Part shown: positions 33,572 to 44,930 of the stretch, piece after piece
Layout of the letters: each line of letters opens with the position of its first letter
Numbering within the stretch: the stretch's first letter is position 1
Assembly: GCA_022266195.1 (NCBI GenBank)
Contig: WHVY01000001.1
Span: 15,500,001 to 15,564,000 of the forward strand
Source: Tetranychus cinnabarinus
Taxonomy: Eukaryota > Arthropoda > Arachnida > Trombidiformes > Tetranychidae
DNA: 64,000 nt
Direction: 5' to 3'
Position numbers and translations under genes: made by a program
Notes under the pieces: model-generated
Seen by the model: only the letters and a program-made list of their open reading frames with translations
Databases searched by the model: none
Told to the model about the DNA's origin: nothing

Positions 33572-34286
33572 TCATCCATTATAAATCCTTTTTTTTACAA
33601 TCAATCCTATGTATTTACCAATAGCATAAAGATGCAACCAGGATTGATCAAGAGATAAAATCAACTTTGGTGTTACAATCGCAGGTGTAAAAGTGGACTT
33701 TGAAAGGCTACAAAGTTCAGGATAATCATTTGAGATTTACTCAATTAATTACTCGCCAAGTATATTATTTATAATCATTGTTTGTTTTGAAAATAGTCAA
33801 CAGACACATTAAGCTTTTAATTGCCATTGTTTCCTGATTTGGCTTCTAAATGTTACTTTTGGTTTTTACACTACAGTATGAAGTGAAAATGAATTTACTT
33901 TGAGAAATTGTTCAACAATTAAAATTTTTTTATTGATCAACCGGATTAGATATAATTTTTGAACAAGAAAAATTGTTTAAATTTTACAAAAGTGTTATTA
34001 AAATGCAAATTGGGACTTGAGATTGAATTGGAATTGAAAAAGGAGAAGGAAAATTGAGGAATCAAAAAATTAGTTGAACATGATATTATATTAATAAGTA
34101 GTTTGAAATATTAAACTATCTGTGATCTATAAATTGCGATATTATGATGAATTGATGAATTGATGCTTATGGTAATCAAATCTAATCAACAAGTAAAAAT
34201 AATTGCCAAGGTAAACATGATGAAAAACAATGATTAGATTATGTTGGACATAAAAAATTATGTTTTGCTAAGTTACAAAAAAACGG

Positions 34287-37200
34287 TTAGTCAATCTTTA
34301 TGTTGGCACTTTGCAATGAATTTTTATAATGTTGATTAATTTTGATTGATTTTCGTGGTTTATTTTTTCTATTGGTAACACCATCAGGGTCGTCCATTAT
34401 TTTAATTAATTTAGCTTGATCACCGGCATCAATTGGAGCAATTGAGATATCTCTTACAGCTCTGAATTCACCACAATTGTTGAGATGTTCATTTTCAAGG
34501 CGGAAAAAGTTCCAAATGAAGCGTCTAAATATCTCAAGGGGAGCTAAAATGGAGACCATCAGGTCAGCATGGACAACACCAATTTCTGTGAGTGAAACAG
34601 ATAATGTCCAGCCAAAGCGAAGAATTAAATCTTCACAAATGGCAAAGTAATAGAAGACTGGTGAGGAATAGACCATTTCTTCTCGTAAAAATGGATACTC
34701 GGATGGACTGGACGAATCAAAGAGACCCCAATCCATTTTAATGTCCCAAATATAAGTGTAACAAGAGCTGATTATAAGAGCAATTATCCAGAGAGTGAAA
34801 AATGGATTGTCAGTTGATTCATCATAATTGGGTTGATAAGCTTTGGTTAAAGATGAGAATAGGATGACGAAAAAAGTTGTTGAATATTTGCCAGCATTGA
34901 CTAAATGGGGAAAAGGTCCTCGATTGTCATCATAGTAACGTCTTAGACATTGACAAAATCTAAACCAAGCTGGAAGACAATTTAAAACGGCTCGAGTAAT
35001 TAATTCAACCTTGGTTCCACCTGAACATCGCTCTGGAAAAAGAATCAAGAAAATAGAATGAGAAAATTTGAATTTATCGACAATAAGCTTGGAATGTCCC
35101 CTTCAATGTTATAATCTTAATGCTTCCTTTTCCACCTCAACACCTTCACTAATTATCATAAAGTGAAAGGTAAGCGCTGTCTGATGGTCAAAGTTCATGC
35201 GATACTTTAGTCAAGATTTCACATGATGACAAGTAAAATAAGCAAAAGAGTCAAATTTACAAAAGTACCAGAAAGTGACGCATGCTTTTGAAGGAGACTC
35301 CTCCTCACTAGGATAAAAAAGATAGTGAAGATCAATGATTCTCTTTAGTTTAGTATCAACTGTTAAAGTGACAAACCAACACTCAAAATAAAAATTGATC
35401 AGTGTAAATTACTTCGGTTAAATCAAATCAAAATGTGTTGCCAGGTACAACGCAATGTGGACTCAAGTAAACCCAGCTTAAATTTTGTTGCTAGTGAAGA
35501 GGAGACAGTGATACACCAATTGGTTGATCTTTTACATATAAACTGTGATATAGACATTGTTGATCTTTTAAAAGAGGCGATGGCCTACATTTCAGAACTG
35601 CAAAGACATCTCGCAAATTGAGGTATGTTAAATTAAGAGTTAATTTCAATTATATTTTTGCAGTTTTGTCTGACAATTTGTGTTAATCTCCTTTTGTGAA
35701 TCCCCTTCATTTCCCCCTATAGAATCTGTTATATGCCAAGTGATCATGCAATGCTTACTTACCATGACTTGAATACCAGTTGTCTATGGCACCAGATGAA
35801 AACACTGAGATGTAAAAGCAAATAAAATATTGGATATCGACAAATATTGGTGACATACTATTCATCTGATCAGCTAACCAAAAGTCAGCAAACTTAACCC
35901 GGCAGAATGGGGCTGCTAAACATCTCCCCTGTAAAAGATCAATATAAATGTAAATATTATAGTATGGTAGATTATAATAATGTCTAACCTCTAACTTGTA
36001 ATGTATTTATAAATAAATATTGAAATTATTTGTTAATTACCATTATTCTGAGGAACCAGAATCGTGCATTTCTTTGAAAAGTGTCAGTTGGATTAAAAAG
36101 AAAGAACAACATAAACAGAACCAGAAGCAACGGATTGATTATCTTGGGTATATGAAGATAATCACTGTAAAGATAAGATATTACCGAAGTAGACCATAGG
36201 ACACTTAGAATAGCTGCAATTTCGATAATGTGTTGCTCCGATAAATGATCTCTTGGATCAAGTTCAAAGATAAGAACATGATTGACGCCTGAGGTTCTCC
36301 AGCCATAAACATTGATACCCATTAGGAATAGAAAAAGTATCACCAAAAAGGTTGCCCGGTAAAGGCGAAAAGTAATTGTGAGATTATTTTGAGGGTCTCG
36401 GAATACTCCAGTAATCAATACAATTGCAAGTAAAATGACAAACGCTCCTGAAAAGAAGCCCACTTTAAATGTAGTCCATTGGCTTTGTTGGTCATTCAAT
36501 GGGGGAACTCGAAGACGCTTCATTGCTCTCTGTCGATGTCCTTCTTCTAATTCTTGAGTAAACAGATTTTCCGTTTCTTCGATCAACTTGTGAATCTCTT
36601 TATTCAAATGGAAAGGTGCATTTTCGACATGAGCTCTTCTCCATTTGAGACCTTCATCGTTTCCTAACAGTTTATCGTGTTTCTTGAGAATCTTGACAAA
36701 TCCAGTAAAATTTAGGTTCTGGTAACTTTGTAATAACACAAGGCTAAGGTAAAATTCAGAGAAACCCAATTTTAATTCTCGCAACTTACGATTGCGATGT
36801 CTCTCATCAGCTTTTTGTAAAATAAAGTCTTTGGCATTAAAAATGCTGCGAAAATTACCATCTTCATCGCGACGAGGAAAAGTGTCAAATTTACTTTTAA
36901 TCAGATTGAGCTCATTTTTGAGGGTTGAAAATTTTCTAGTTGCTTCGGCCAGTTTTTCAGCGAAAAATATATTTATTTTGGCCAATTCTTTTTCGCAAAA
37001 GCTCAAAAATTCTTCATCAAATGCTTTATTATACCGAGTTATCTCATCTCGATCAGCAACTAATGATAGTGACAAATATTGGAAAAAAAGGAAAAACCAG
37101 AAACCAAAATAGAACAATTAACATAAGGAACAAGAAAATGGGATTTAAAACGAGTCGAAAAGGGTCACTAATGAATAAATGAAGTAAACTATCGATTGCT

Positions 37201-37423
37201 TAAAGAAATTGCTTATTTCATTATTCAATGGACCACAATGTAATTGACAAGAGCTAGAATTAATATTATAGAGATTTGATTTGCACAGCAGCTATCACTT
37301 ACCTTCCGGTGATGGTTGCCTTTCCATTGCACTGTACAACATGTATTTCATCTCTTCGTAGAGTATATATTGTTTTCGCCATTCTGGAGTAATAAGAGCC
37401 GCCAAATGTTCAGCAAACTTCAT
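34287..37423 (-). CDS. XPR1-like inorganic phosphate exporter (SPX-EXS)
   Basis: Four exons on the complement, 37423-37303, 37059-36041, 35928-35763 and 35032-34287, join in phase to 683 residues (human 696). XPR1 exports inorganic phosphate across the plasma membrane and is gated by inositol pyrophosphates binding the cytosolic SPX domain. SPX begins MKFAEHLAALITPEWRKQYI and carries the ligand-binding lysine cluster KILKKHDK (residues 163-170). Membrane helices start near FKVGFFSGAFVILLAIVLI. The EXS domain shows FADFWLADQMNSMSPI, CLPAWFRFCQCLRRYYD, FPHLVNAGKYSTTFF, WDIKMDWGLFD, and the signature RRFIWNFFRLENEHLNNCGE near the end. Introns are 243, 112 and 730 nt. For exon 3 the donor at 35762 (CATG|GTAAGT) is required; an earlier GT at 35776 would create a stop. 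The third intron hosts an opposite-strand HLH-like ORF. Confidence 0.94.
35433..35621 (+). CDS. Id/Emc-like helix-loop-helix micro-protein, nested antisense in an XPR1 intron
   Basis: A 62-codon ATG-to-TGA frame on the strand opposite XPR1, inside its 730-nt intron. Residues 22-36 (EEETVIHQLVDLLHI) look like HLH helix 1, 37-41 a short loop, and 42-61 (IVDLLKEAMAYISELQRHLA) matches HLH helix 2 closely. Its V-[DE]-[IL]-L-x-x-A/V-[IM]-x-YI-x-[DE]-LQ pattern is typical of Id/extramacrochaetae proteins. There is no basic region, as in Id proteins, which act as dominant-negative dimer partners of bHLH factors. The loop is about three residues shorter than usual and the Pro after helix 1 is missing. 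Context AATCAAAATG is acceptable. No TATA or polyadenylation site is certain, though AATAAA occurs near 35821. A diverged real gene, a retrocopy remnant or chance remain possible. Confidence 0.45.
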   Translation: MCCQVQRNVDSSKPSLNFVASEEETVIHQLVDLLHINCDIDIVDLLKEAMAYISELQRHLAN

Positions 37424-37543
37424 TTTTATTCAATTGTACAGCTAACTTGAAATGAAATTACCTCTGAATTAAGTCTACTATTTTGAGTTAGATGATTTTA
37501 GATGAATCAAAAAATCAAATCACAATCAAAACATAGGAAACAA

Positions 37544-37553
37544 TGCCATCTAG
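37544..37553 (-). promoter_or_regulatory. CTAGATGGCA motif upstream of XPR1
   Basis: On the gene strand CTAGATGGCA lies about 121 bp before the XPR1 ATG, in the same orientation as the AAGATGGCG word before UFL1. Proposed shared YY1/Pho-like promoter element; inference only. Confidence 0.3.
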
Positions 37554-39357
37554 TGTAAATAAAATTAACTCGACTCGAATCATTTTCTAGACTTAACCTA
37601 AGATCTATTAATAATTAAATAATAGATCAATTTTTCGTTCATTTATTGAATATAAAAACAAGAGAACATATGTGAATAAATTATAATGCAAAATATGTAT
37701 AAATACGAGTTATAACCGATTAGTACAACCTCTAGTTAACGATTGATTAAATCGAATGAAGTAAACTGCTAAATCAGAGTAAAACGCTAAAGAGTAATTT
37801 CTTCGGTGATCTTGATATTATTTGATAACCATGACATTATACCATGACATTCTAATTGTTTCTGAAGTTGAGTAATTCACCAGATTAAATAATCTAGCTG
37901 ATAGCAGTTGAAAGAAACAATCATTCATCTATGGGAATTAATCGCGATTAACTTGAAAGCCTTTTCATTACTATTCTTAAACTAGTCCAAGATGATAATA
38001 AAAGCACAAGATAATTGTGACACAGCTTAAAACATGTGTATCAATGTAAGCTGACAACGGTTGAGAAATGAAGTAATATAAAACATGTGAAAGTAAAGAT
38101 TAACACATGATTTTGCTAATAATAATTAATGGTCAAAACAAAGGTAAAAATAAAACAACAAAATGATTCAAAAAAAGGTGAAAATGCAGATTGTAATGAC
38201 AATAAGGTTGATTAAATGAGCAGCTTGCAGTGAGAACCAAATGAGAAAAGTAAATTGATTTAAACAGATATCTTGTTATGTACCATCAATACAAATTGGT
38301 GAGTTAGGCCCAGTAAAGACTAGTAAAGCAAATTGAATAGGAAGGGAAAAGAGAGTAAAGAAAGAGGAAAAAGTAATGTCAGTTGACAAGATAAAAAGAA
38401 AGCGAAATGGTGAGACAAAAAAAGGTGAAAATAATCTGCATGAAACACTCTGAATAAGATGGTGTTAAGGGAATTGGTGAAAACAGCTGTCTCCCTCTGG
38501 TTGTTAAAAGTGAACTAGCATTTATCGATGATTATCTTTAACATGATCGGATGCTCATGTGACTCGATTTATATGAGGTCAGCTGGTTCGTGGCAAGCCG
38601 CGTGCTCTTGATTCCTCTTCCTTCGACCATCAACAGCAGCAGCAGTCGCAAAAACAACAGCCATAACAACATCAGCAACATGCTTGTCTCTCTCCTTGCG
38701 AGTTGACATACGCTTTGAAAGCTCTTTTTTAATGGATTCATCAGGTAACCAGTGATACAGCGATGCTGATGAAAGCCGGCAAAGGTTTACCAAAAGTCTG
38801 TCTCTTTCTCAGCCTCACAAAAAAAAACAGAGGGCTCAATGGATGAAAAGGTGAGATGAAGAGCATATGTTATGAGGGAAGTACGAGGTTCACACGGTTT
38901 CCGGGTAAAAAAGCATACGAATAAAATGTCCAATGTTCAATGTTGTTGTTGTTTTTTGTTTTCACCTTTTCGTCAGTATCTTTTTCACTTCTTTTAATTT
39001 CCTTTGTCTCTCCGTCATCTCGACTCTTAATGTTTCTGCCATTCCATGTCGTTCAATATTGAAAAATGTGTACTCTTTGTGTTGATGTCCATCTTGAGCA
39101 AACACTGCAATATGAGTAAAACATGGGTCCGTTTTTTCAAGTTTAACAGCTAAATATATTATTAATAATGTTATTATTATCAATGGCTAAGTGCGTTTCC
39201 TATTCATAATATATAAGCTTGTTAATCGTGTGTGAGCTTGGCTCTTCTTCCTCTTTATCTCCTTTACCATCTTGGCCATCATCTCTTTCACTTTTTGTAT
39301 GCCGGTCTCATCTTTGTAACCATAAGGTCTATTCAAAAAAAACGGGAAAAGCCTGGA

Positions 39358-39420
39358 AGAGAGAGAGAGAGAAGAAAACGTGTTAAAAATGATGAGAAGG
39401 ATGAGAAGGATGAGAAAGAG
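39358..39420 (+). repeat. (GA)n followed by GATGAGAAG tandem units
   Basis: GAGAGAGAGAGAGA then, after a short gap, three near-identical GGATGAGAA units. Visible directly. Confidence 0.7.
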
Positions 39421-42361
39421 TAATAACAAGTTCAGGTCAGGTTAATTTGGTCAAATTGTAGCGTCAAAATATTGATTTGTCAAGTCCTCCTTTTGGCCAC
39501 CGTCCAAGATCCTAAAGAGACAAGAATAATTGTAGGTTTTTGAGTGAAAGGGAAAGTTTATCTTCTGGTTTCATCTTTGTCATCTTTCTCTTCACTGCTA
39601 ATCTAGTTATATTTTTTGAGTATCTAAATTAAATTAAACTAATTCAATTGGTTATTGTCCTTGCTTTGAACAATAAGAGCTGAATGATAACAATGTGTTC
39701 AATCAACAGCGGTGAAACACTTTCATTGCTTTTGTAATGTACTGATAAATGTTCAAATTGTTTACAAGATAATTCAAATGTTTTAATTCAATCGATTCTT
39801 TTTTTTTCTTCTTCCTTTCATTTTATTATATTGATGACAATGATGAAAATATATCAACAATGTTTGAATGAATAATTAGATATGTTTGAGATGTGCTTGT
39901 GTAATAAGAGTTTTCATTTCATTATTTGATTTCTGTAGTTGTACAGTTGTTCAAAGTAATGTTTACATTTTTTTCAGGCTAAATGGATTAGATTTACTTG
40001 AGGGATTAATCCAACTCTATTGTGCTGTTTTATATAAAAATGTATTATTAATCTTCTAATGTATTGTAACATTATAGTTGTGCTGGTTTTAGGTTGAAAA
40101 TTTACTTGTTTAATCACATTTAGCGGGTAAATTGGACCTCTTTTTCAGTTTATCAGCTCATTAGCCAGACAATCAACAGTTGCAGTTATCCAGTTATCAA
40201 TGTGATTATCAAGAATTGGGCAATTTTTTAGACACAAAGCGATTCTTTTCATTGTAATTTCAATATTAACGGGAGATTCAACAAGGAAATTCTTAATTTA
40301 ACTTGTCTTCACTTTACTGGGCGAAACAATCAACTGATTGTCGTTGAAAGTAGAGTTTATCCATCAAGGTTGTCAGCAAGAAGGTTAAACTGTTAATCAG
40401 GAATCAGTTGACGGCTGTTAAGATATTCAATGGAGATTGAGATGCTTTTGATTAATAGTATCAATATGTGTGTGTGAGTGCGTTGTCTTTGTGTGTTCAA
40501 TATAATTTGAATGATAAAATTGACATTGGAAGGCATGATGTTGATGATGAGGAAGGAAATGGATGAAAGTGAAATGAGGATGAAACAGGAAAAAAAGCAT
40601 CTCAACAAAAAATAGAGTATCGACCAAGAAAAAAGTTCCCAGAGAAACAAAAGGTTGGTCTCTTTTTTTAGCTTTTTTCATCATTATTATCATTCCGAAC
40701 TTTATCAGCAGTTAAATCACAAGTATTGAGCCAAAAATCTGGACAACACGTGTAACAATAAGACTAAAATTAGCTAATTGTAGTTTAATTAGCAACAATA
40801 CATGTTCAACAGGAAAATTTCATTCCATTCAATATTAATTCAACGTCAATTGCGGTTTATAAGCATCATCATTGTAAGGTATTTGACATTAATTAAGTGA
40901 AAATCAATCAATAGTCTGCTTAAAGGTTCAATCGTTTATCTTGAAGTCAATCTTGACAAAAATACCAGGTAAAATCATTTCCACGTTTTGTAACCTCTTA
41001 ACCAGGTAACCTTGACACGCAAAACAAACGACTTGTTATTTGGTGGTTCCTAGAGGAGAAAGTTGTAAAGAAAATGAAAGGTTAATATATTTAAAGTAAT
41101 TTGAATGAGTAAATCAAAAGTTTAAATTGCTTTCTCTTTTTTTTCGGTCTCCTTCTTCAACCTACAACTATAACCCTGCAATTATATCCTTAATAGACTG
41201 TTAATAAACAAAACAAAAAGTGTACCACTGATTGACTCAAAATGATGGCAAGTCTTTAAGATAGATCACCATGTAAAGGTTTGATGAAGGTCAGCAAACA
41301 CACAAAATGATAATAACAGTCTTTTTAAACATTTTTGCCCTCAGACCACTAATGATAGACTTTGGTCAAATTATTGGACTACAGATTTGTACAACTTATT
41401 TAGGATATAAATAAGTTGAAAGTAAGAAAACAAAGGAGAAAAGGATTCAAAATTACCTAAAGTTATTTACCTGAGTAATCATTATTTCAAGTTGTACATA
41501 TTTGCTCGTCTTACCTGGATAAAGATATGGGAGGAAGAAAAGAAAAATTAGATCACTAAATCGTTTTATTTTCCCTCTTTAAATTATTGCTGCTTCTTTT
41601 ACCATCTTAAAACAAACGTCTTGAACATTTGCTTATCGTCCTTGCTGTGTTTCAAAAAACAATCTTCCAAGGTTTTTTTGCATCCGATCATCATTCTCAT
41701 CATCTGTAGAGGGAGTAAAAAAGACAAGAGTGAAAGAGTCAATGTTATCATCAGCTCACCCACTTCTCATCTGCCGCTGGTTCCCATTGAAAAAAGCACA
41801 AGATGATGACGAGGTGAAAGAGTGAGAGTGAGGCAAGATGAAAATCGCACATGGTTAAGCTTCCGTTGTGAGTTACTTGCGGTTATACAGCAAGAAGTTA
41901 ACAATTAACTTGATCCGGTTTTTTTTAACCTTCAACATTTTTTCCTTCTCTATCTGGCACTAAGATGTTGTTGCTGAATGGATGCATATTTATTGAAGCT
42001 TCAAGTTGAAGTAAAATCAAACGTAAACTGATTATAATTAACATTAATTAAACATATTGACAAGACAAAATGCAAAAAATTGTGTAACATACACACAATA
42101 GGAATCTTATTGGCTGTGAGAAAAAAAGCGCAAAGGCGTAAAGCGCCAAGTTTAACCGTCTTTATAGTCATTAGACTTTCTTAATGTTGAATCTTTTTTT
42201 CGCTTCACCTTAGCCTTATTATTAGCATTACTAACGTGATGTTTTCACATTGGAAAGACACAAATCATAGATTCATCAGTCGAATTAAGGTGAACATTTG
42301 TTCTTCCGTTTGTAAACGATTGATGCGAATCTAGCTTCCGATTGCTTATGCAGAGTTACTT

Positions 42362-42390
42362 AAGAGAGAAAGAGAGAGAGAGAAGGAAGA
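42362..42390 (+). repeat. (GA)n microsatellite
   Basis: AGAGAGAAAGAGAGAGAGAGAGAAGG, a purine-only run in an otherwise AT-rich stretch. Confidence 0.75.
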
Positions 42391-44846
42391 AACAATGATG
42401 AGAAGAAGAGAGTTAATTGTAGGCAAAAAAGGTACCATTTTGTAGTTATTGTAATTTAACTTCACGGTCAACAGGTAGTCCGTTAAAAAAGGTCAAATTT
42501 TCTGGGCCAAATCGAGTTAAGAACGACTTAAGGTTAACGAAATGTTGCCTTTTACATGTTGCTCTCGCTGCTGCTTCCCTCTCTTGTTTATTAGCTTGCT
42601 TAACCCGTAATGGATTCTCAACCATTTTTAAGCTGTTGAGGAAAAGATAGTTACATAAACAATAAGGTATCAAAAAAATCTGTTTACCTTGTTTCCGGTT
42701 ATTATTAACCTTGTTATTGATATACTTAAATATAGTAAATGATAAGTATTATACTATTTTCTAATCAATTGATGTGCTCATTGTGCATAGCAATGGGCTT
42801 GAGAGTTACAACTCATTGAAATGTGGAAAGTGAAAATGGCAGGTTCATTGTAGCTCTTCATTAATCACAACCAATTGTAAGTATTCCCTTTCTTTCCTTA
42901 TGTAACATATCCTTCCAACAATTGTAATTTAATCTAATCAAATTTTTTGTATATTTTTACTCCATTAGGTTACGTTTTGTGCATTTCAAGTTGAAAGCTG
43001 GCTTAACGGTTTTGGTACATCAATCATAATGTAAATTATTATTTTATTGGTAACCTGTAGAGTTAAGCCTTTGTTCACTCTAGGTTTACCGTTTAATTGA
43101 GCCATTTTGCTTGAACTGATTTTCTGAGTTTGAATTTGATTAATTAGATGGAAAGTATATTTGTTCAAATAATTGGATGACACTTTTTTTGTATTTATAC
43201 ATATAAAACTGGCAGCTACAAATTGTAATGGACTATTGGAATGGCGAGGAAAAATGTTTTGTCAAAAACCAAAGTTACAAGCAAGAAACGCGTTCATGTT
43301 CACCAACTTTCACTTTCATGATCTATTCTGAGCTTCTCATCATCATCAAGATCATCGTTTTACACTCTTCTCATCTCTTAATAATTATCCACTTCCGAAA
43401 GCTGTTGAACCAATCATTACAAAGGCTCTCACGCTCATCAGACAACAGCCGTAACATTTGCAAGCTCAAATCAAGTCAATGTAACTAACATAATTTTTGT
43501 CAATTGCGAACATCATTTCCAATTGAACCTGCCTCCAAAACAAAGATAAACTCACAGGGGAAAAAGGCTGACAATTTGTTTTCTCACCTAACCCTCAACG
43601 TCAACCAGGGTGTTTCAATACCAGTCCAATTTATTTGTTCAACATTGAACTGATTGCTATGGTAATTTTGAACCCAGCAAGATACAAAGATTTTAAAAGA
43701 GTCAAAGTTTACAAAGCAGATGAGAGTTGAAACTCTGCTTATCCTTGCATAGTGTGGTCAGTGGTGCCTTTTTTGTCTCCTCTTGGTCCAAATTGTGTCA
43801 ATATTTGTGCTTCCGGTCAAGTAATGGCAAGAAAATAAGAAAAGAAAGTCAAATCTTTACATCTTTTCCTCTTACAAAAAAAATATCCAACTGAACATTT
43901 TGTCACATGTTTTTAAGGGCTTTTACTATTGACGTTTTTTGTTTACAAGTCAAGGTTCGAATTACGTTCAAACTGACACAATAAATATCCTTTGGGTTGC
44001 AATTATTTACCAATTTGCAGTTGAATATCAGATTATCAAGTGATTTGATTGAAACATGGAAAGACAACAAGCCGACGAGAGCAATACTAAATGGAAGAGT
44101 TAACTCTGAATGAGATTGAACAAGGACTAAATGGTTGGCTTGAGTATAAATGAGGCGAAAAGGAGTTGTTATGATCAGAAATTTGAAGACGTTTTAGTGG
44201 TTTGACTATTTTCCCCGATTTTTAATCATAAAATCAACTGAAACAAATCAGCTGAATGATGTGTAAAGAAATACGTTAATCGATTATCCACAAAAATTAG
44301 AAACTGTTTTGCCGTTATTTTTAGTTCTTATAGAGATTGGTAAGTTAAGTCAATAGTCAATACTATTTGAATAATATTAATTCGGTTTTTTCTATTTTAA
44401 TTTCAGTTCAACTAGCAAGGAAGCCATCTGATTAAACATAACAATTCCCTGAAGGAAACGCTTTTTTCCTTTCCATCATCATTGTAATCATTCTGATTAA
44501 CATGTGCATTGAATGTAAAGCCAACAAACTGCAACAGATCGCGAAGTGCGTTTCACCTTAATCATCACAAACATCATCAAATAGATTATATGTTTTAATA
44601 ATGATTCATATTGAACCTTTAATTAATTATCAAAAATATTGAAAATGTGCAATTCTACTGTTTCCATTGATTGGTTGGTTAAACGTTATGGACAAGTTAC
44701 AAAATTAAATGATTGTACAATGCAATGGACAAGGTAAACAAGGTAAAAACACAAACTCAAGTTAATTTGGTTTTGTGACAACATCTTGCATCGATATGTT
44801 ATCAACCATTGAATCCATACAACGTTTATTTTTCCTTCTTTGGATG

Positions 44847-44930
44847 TGATAATAATAATAATATTAATAATAATAATGTTCCCAACAGAATTGACGCAGA
44901 AATTATATTAATAATAATAATAATAGAGAC
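44847..44930 (+). repeat. (AAT)n / (ATT)n microsatellite pair
   Basis: Two AAT-triplet runs, at about 44849-44877 and 44907-44925, separated by a short unique piece. Confidence 0.7.

Larger units (their letters stand above)
32752..34286. other. UFL1 upstream region, inverted-repeat arm and XPR1 3' flank
   Basis: The first ~200 bp should hold the UFL1 promoter (leftward), including AAGATGGCG in gene orientation. The right inverted-repeat arm occupies 33284-33571. The remainder is AT-rich with no recognised gene and includes the XPR1 3' UTR. Confidence 0.5.

Noticed and set aside
35763..35777. Earlier XPR1 exon 3 donor at 35776
   Set aside because: It would join TG to AG of the next exon and give a stop; the donor at 35762 keeps the frame and the EXS domain.
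43950..43975. GGTTCGAAT resembling a tRNA T-loop
   Set aside because: No acceptor, D-arm or anticodon stem can be paired at the right spacing on either strand.
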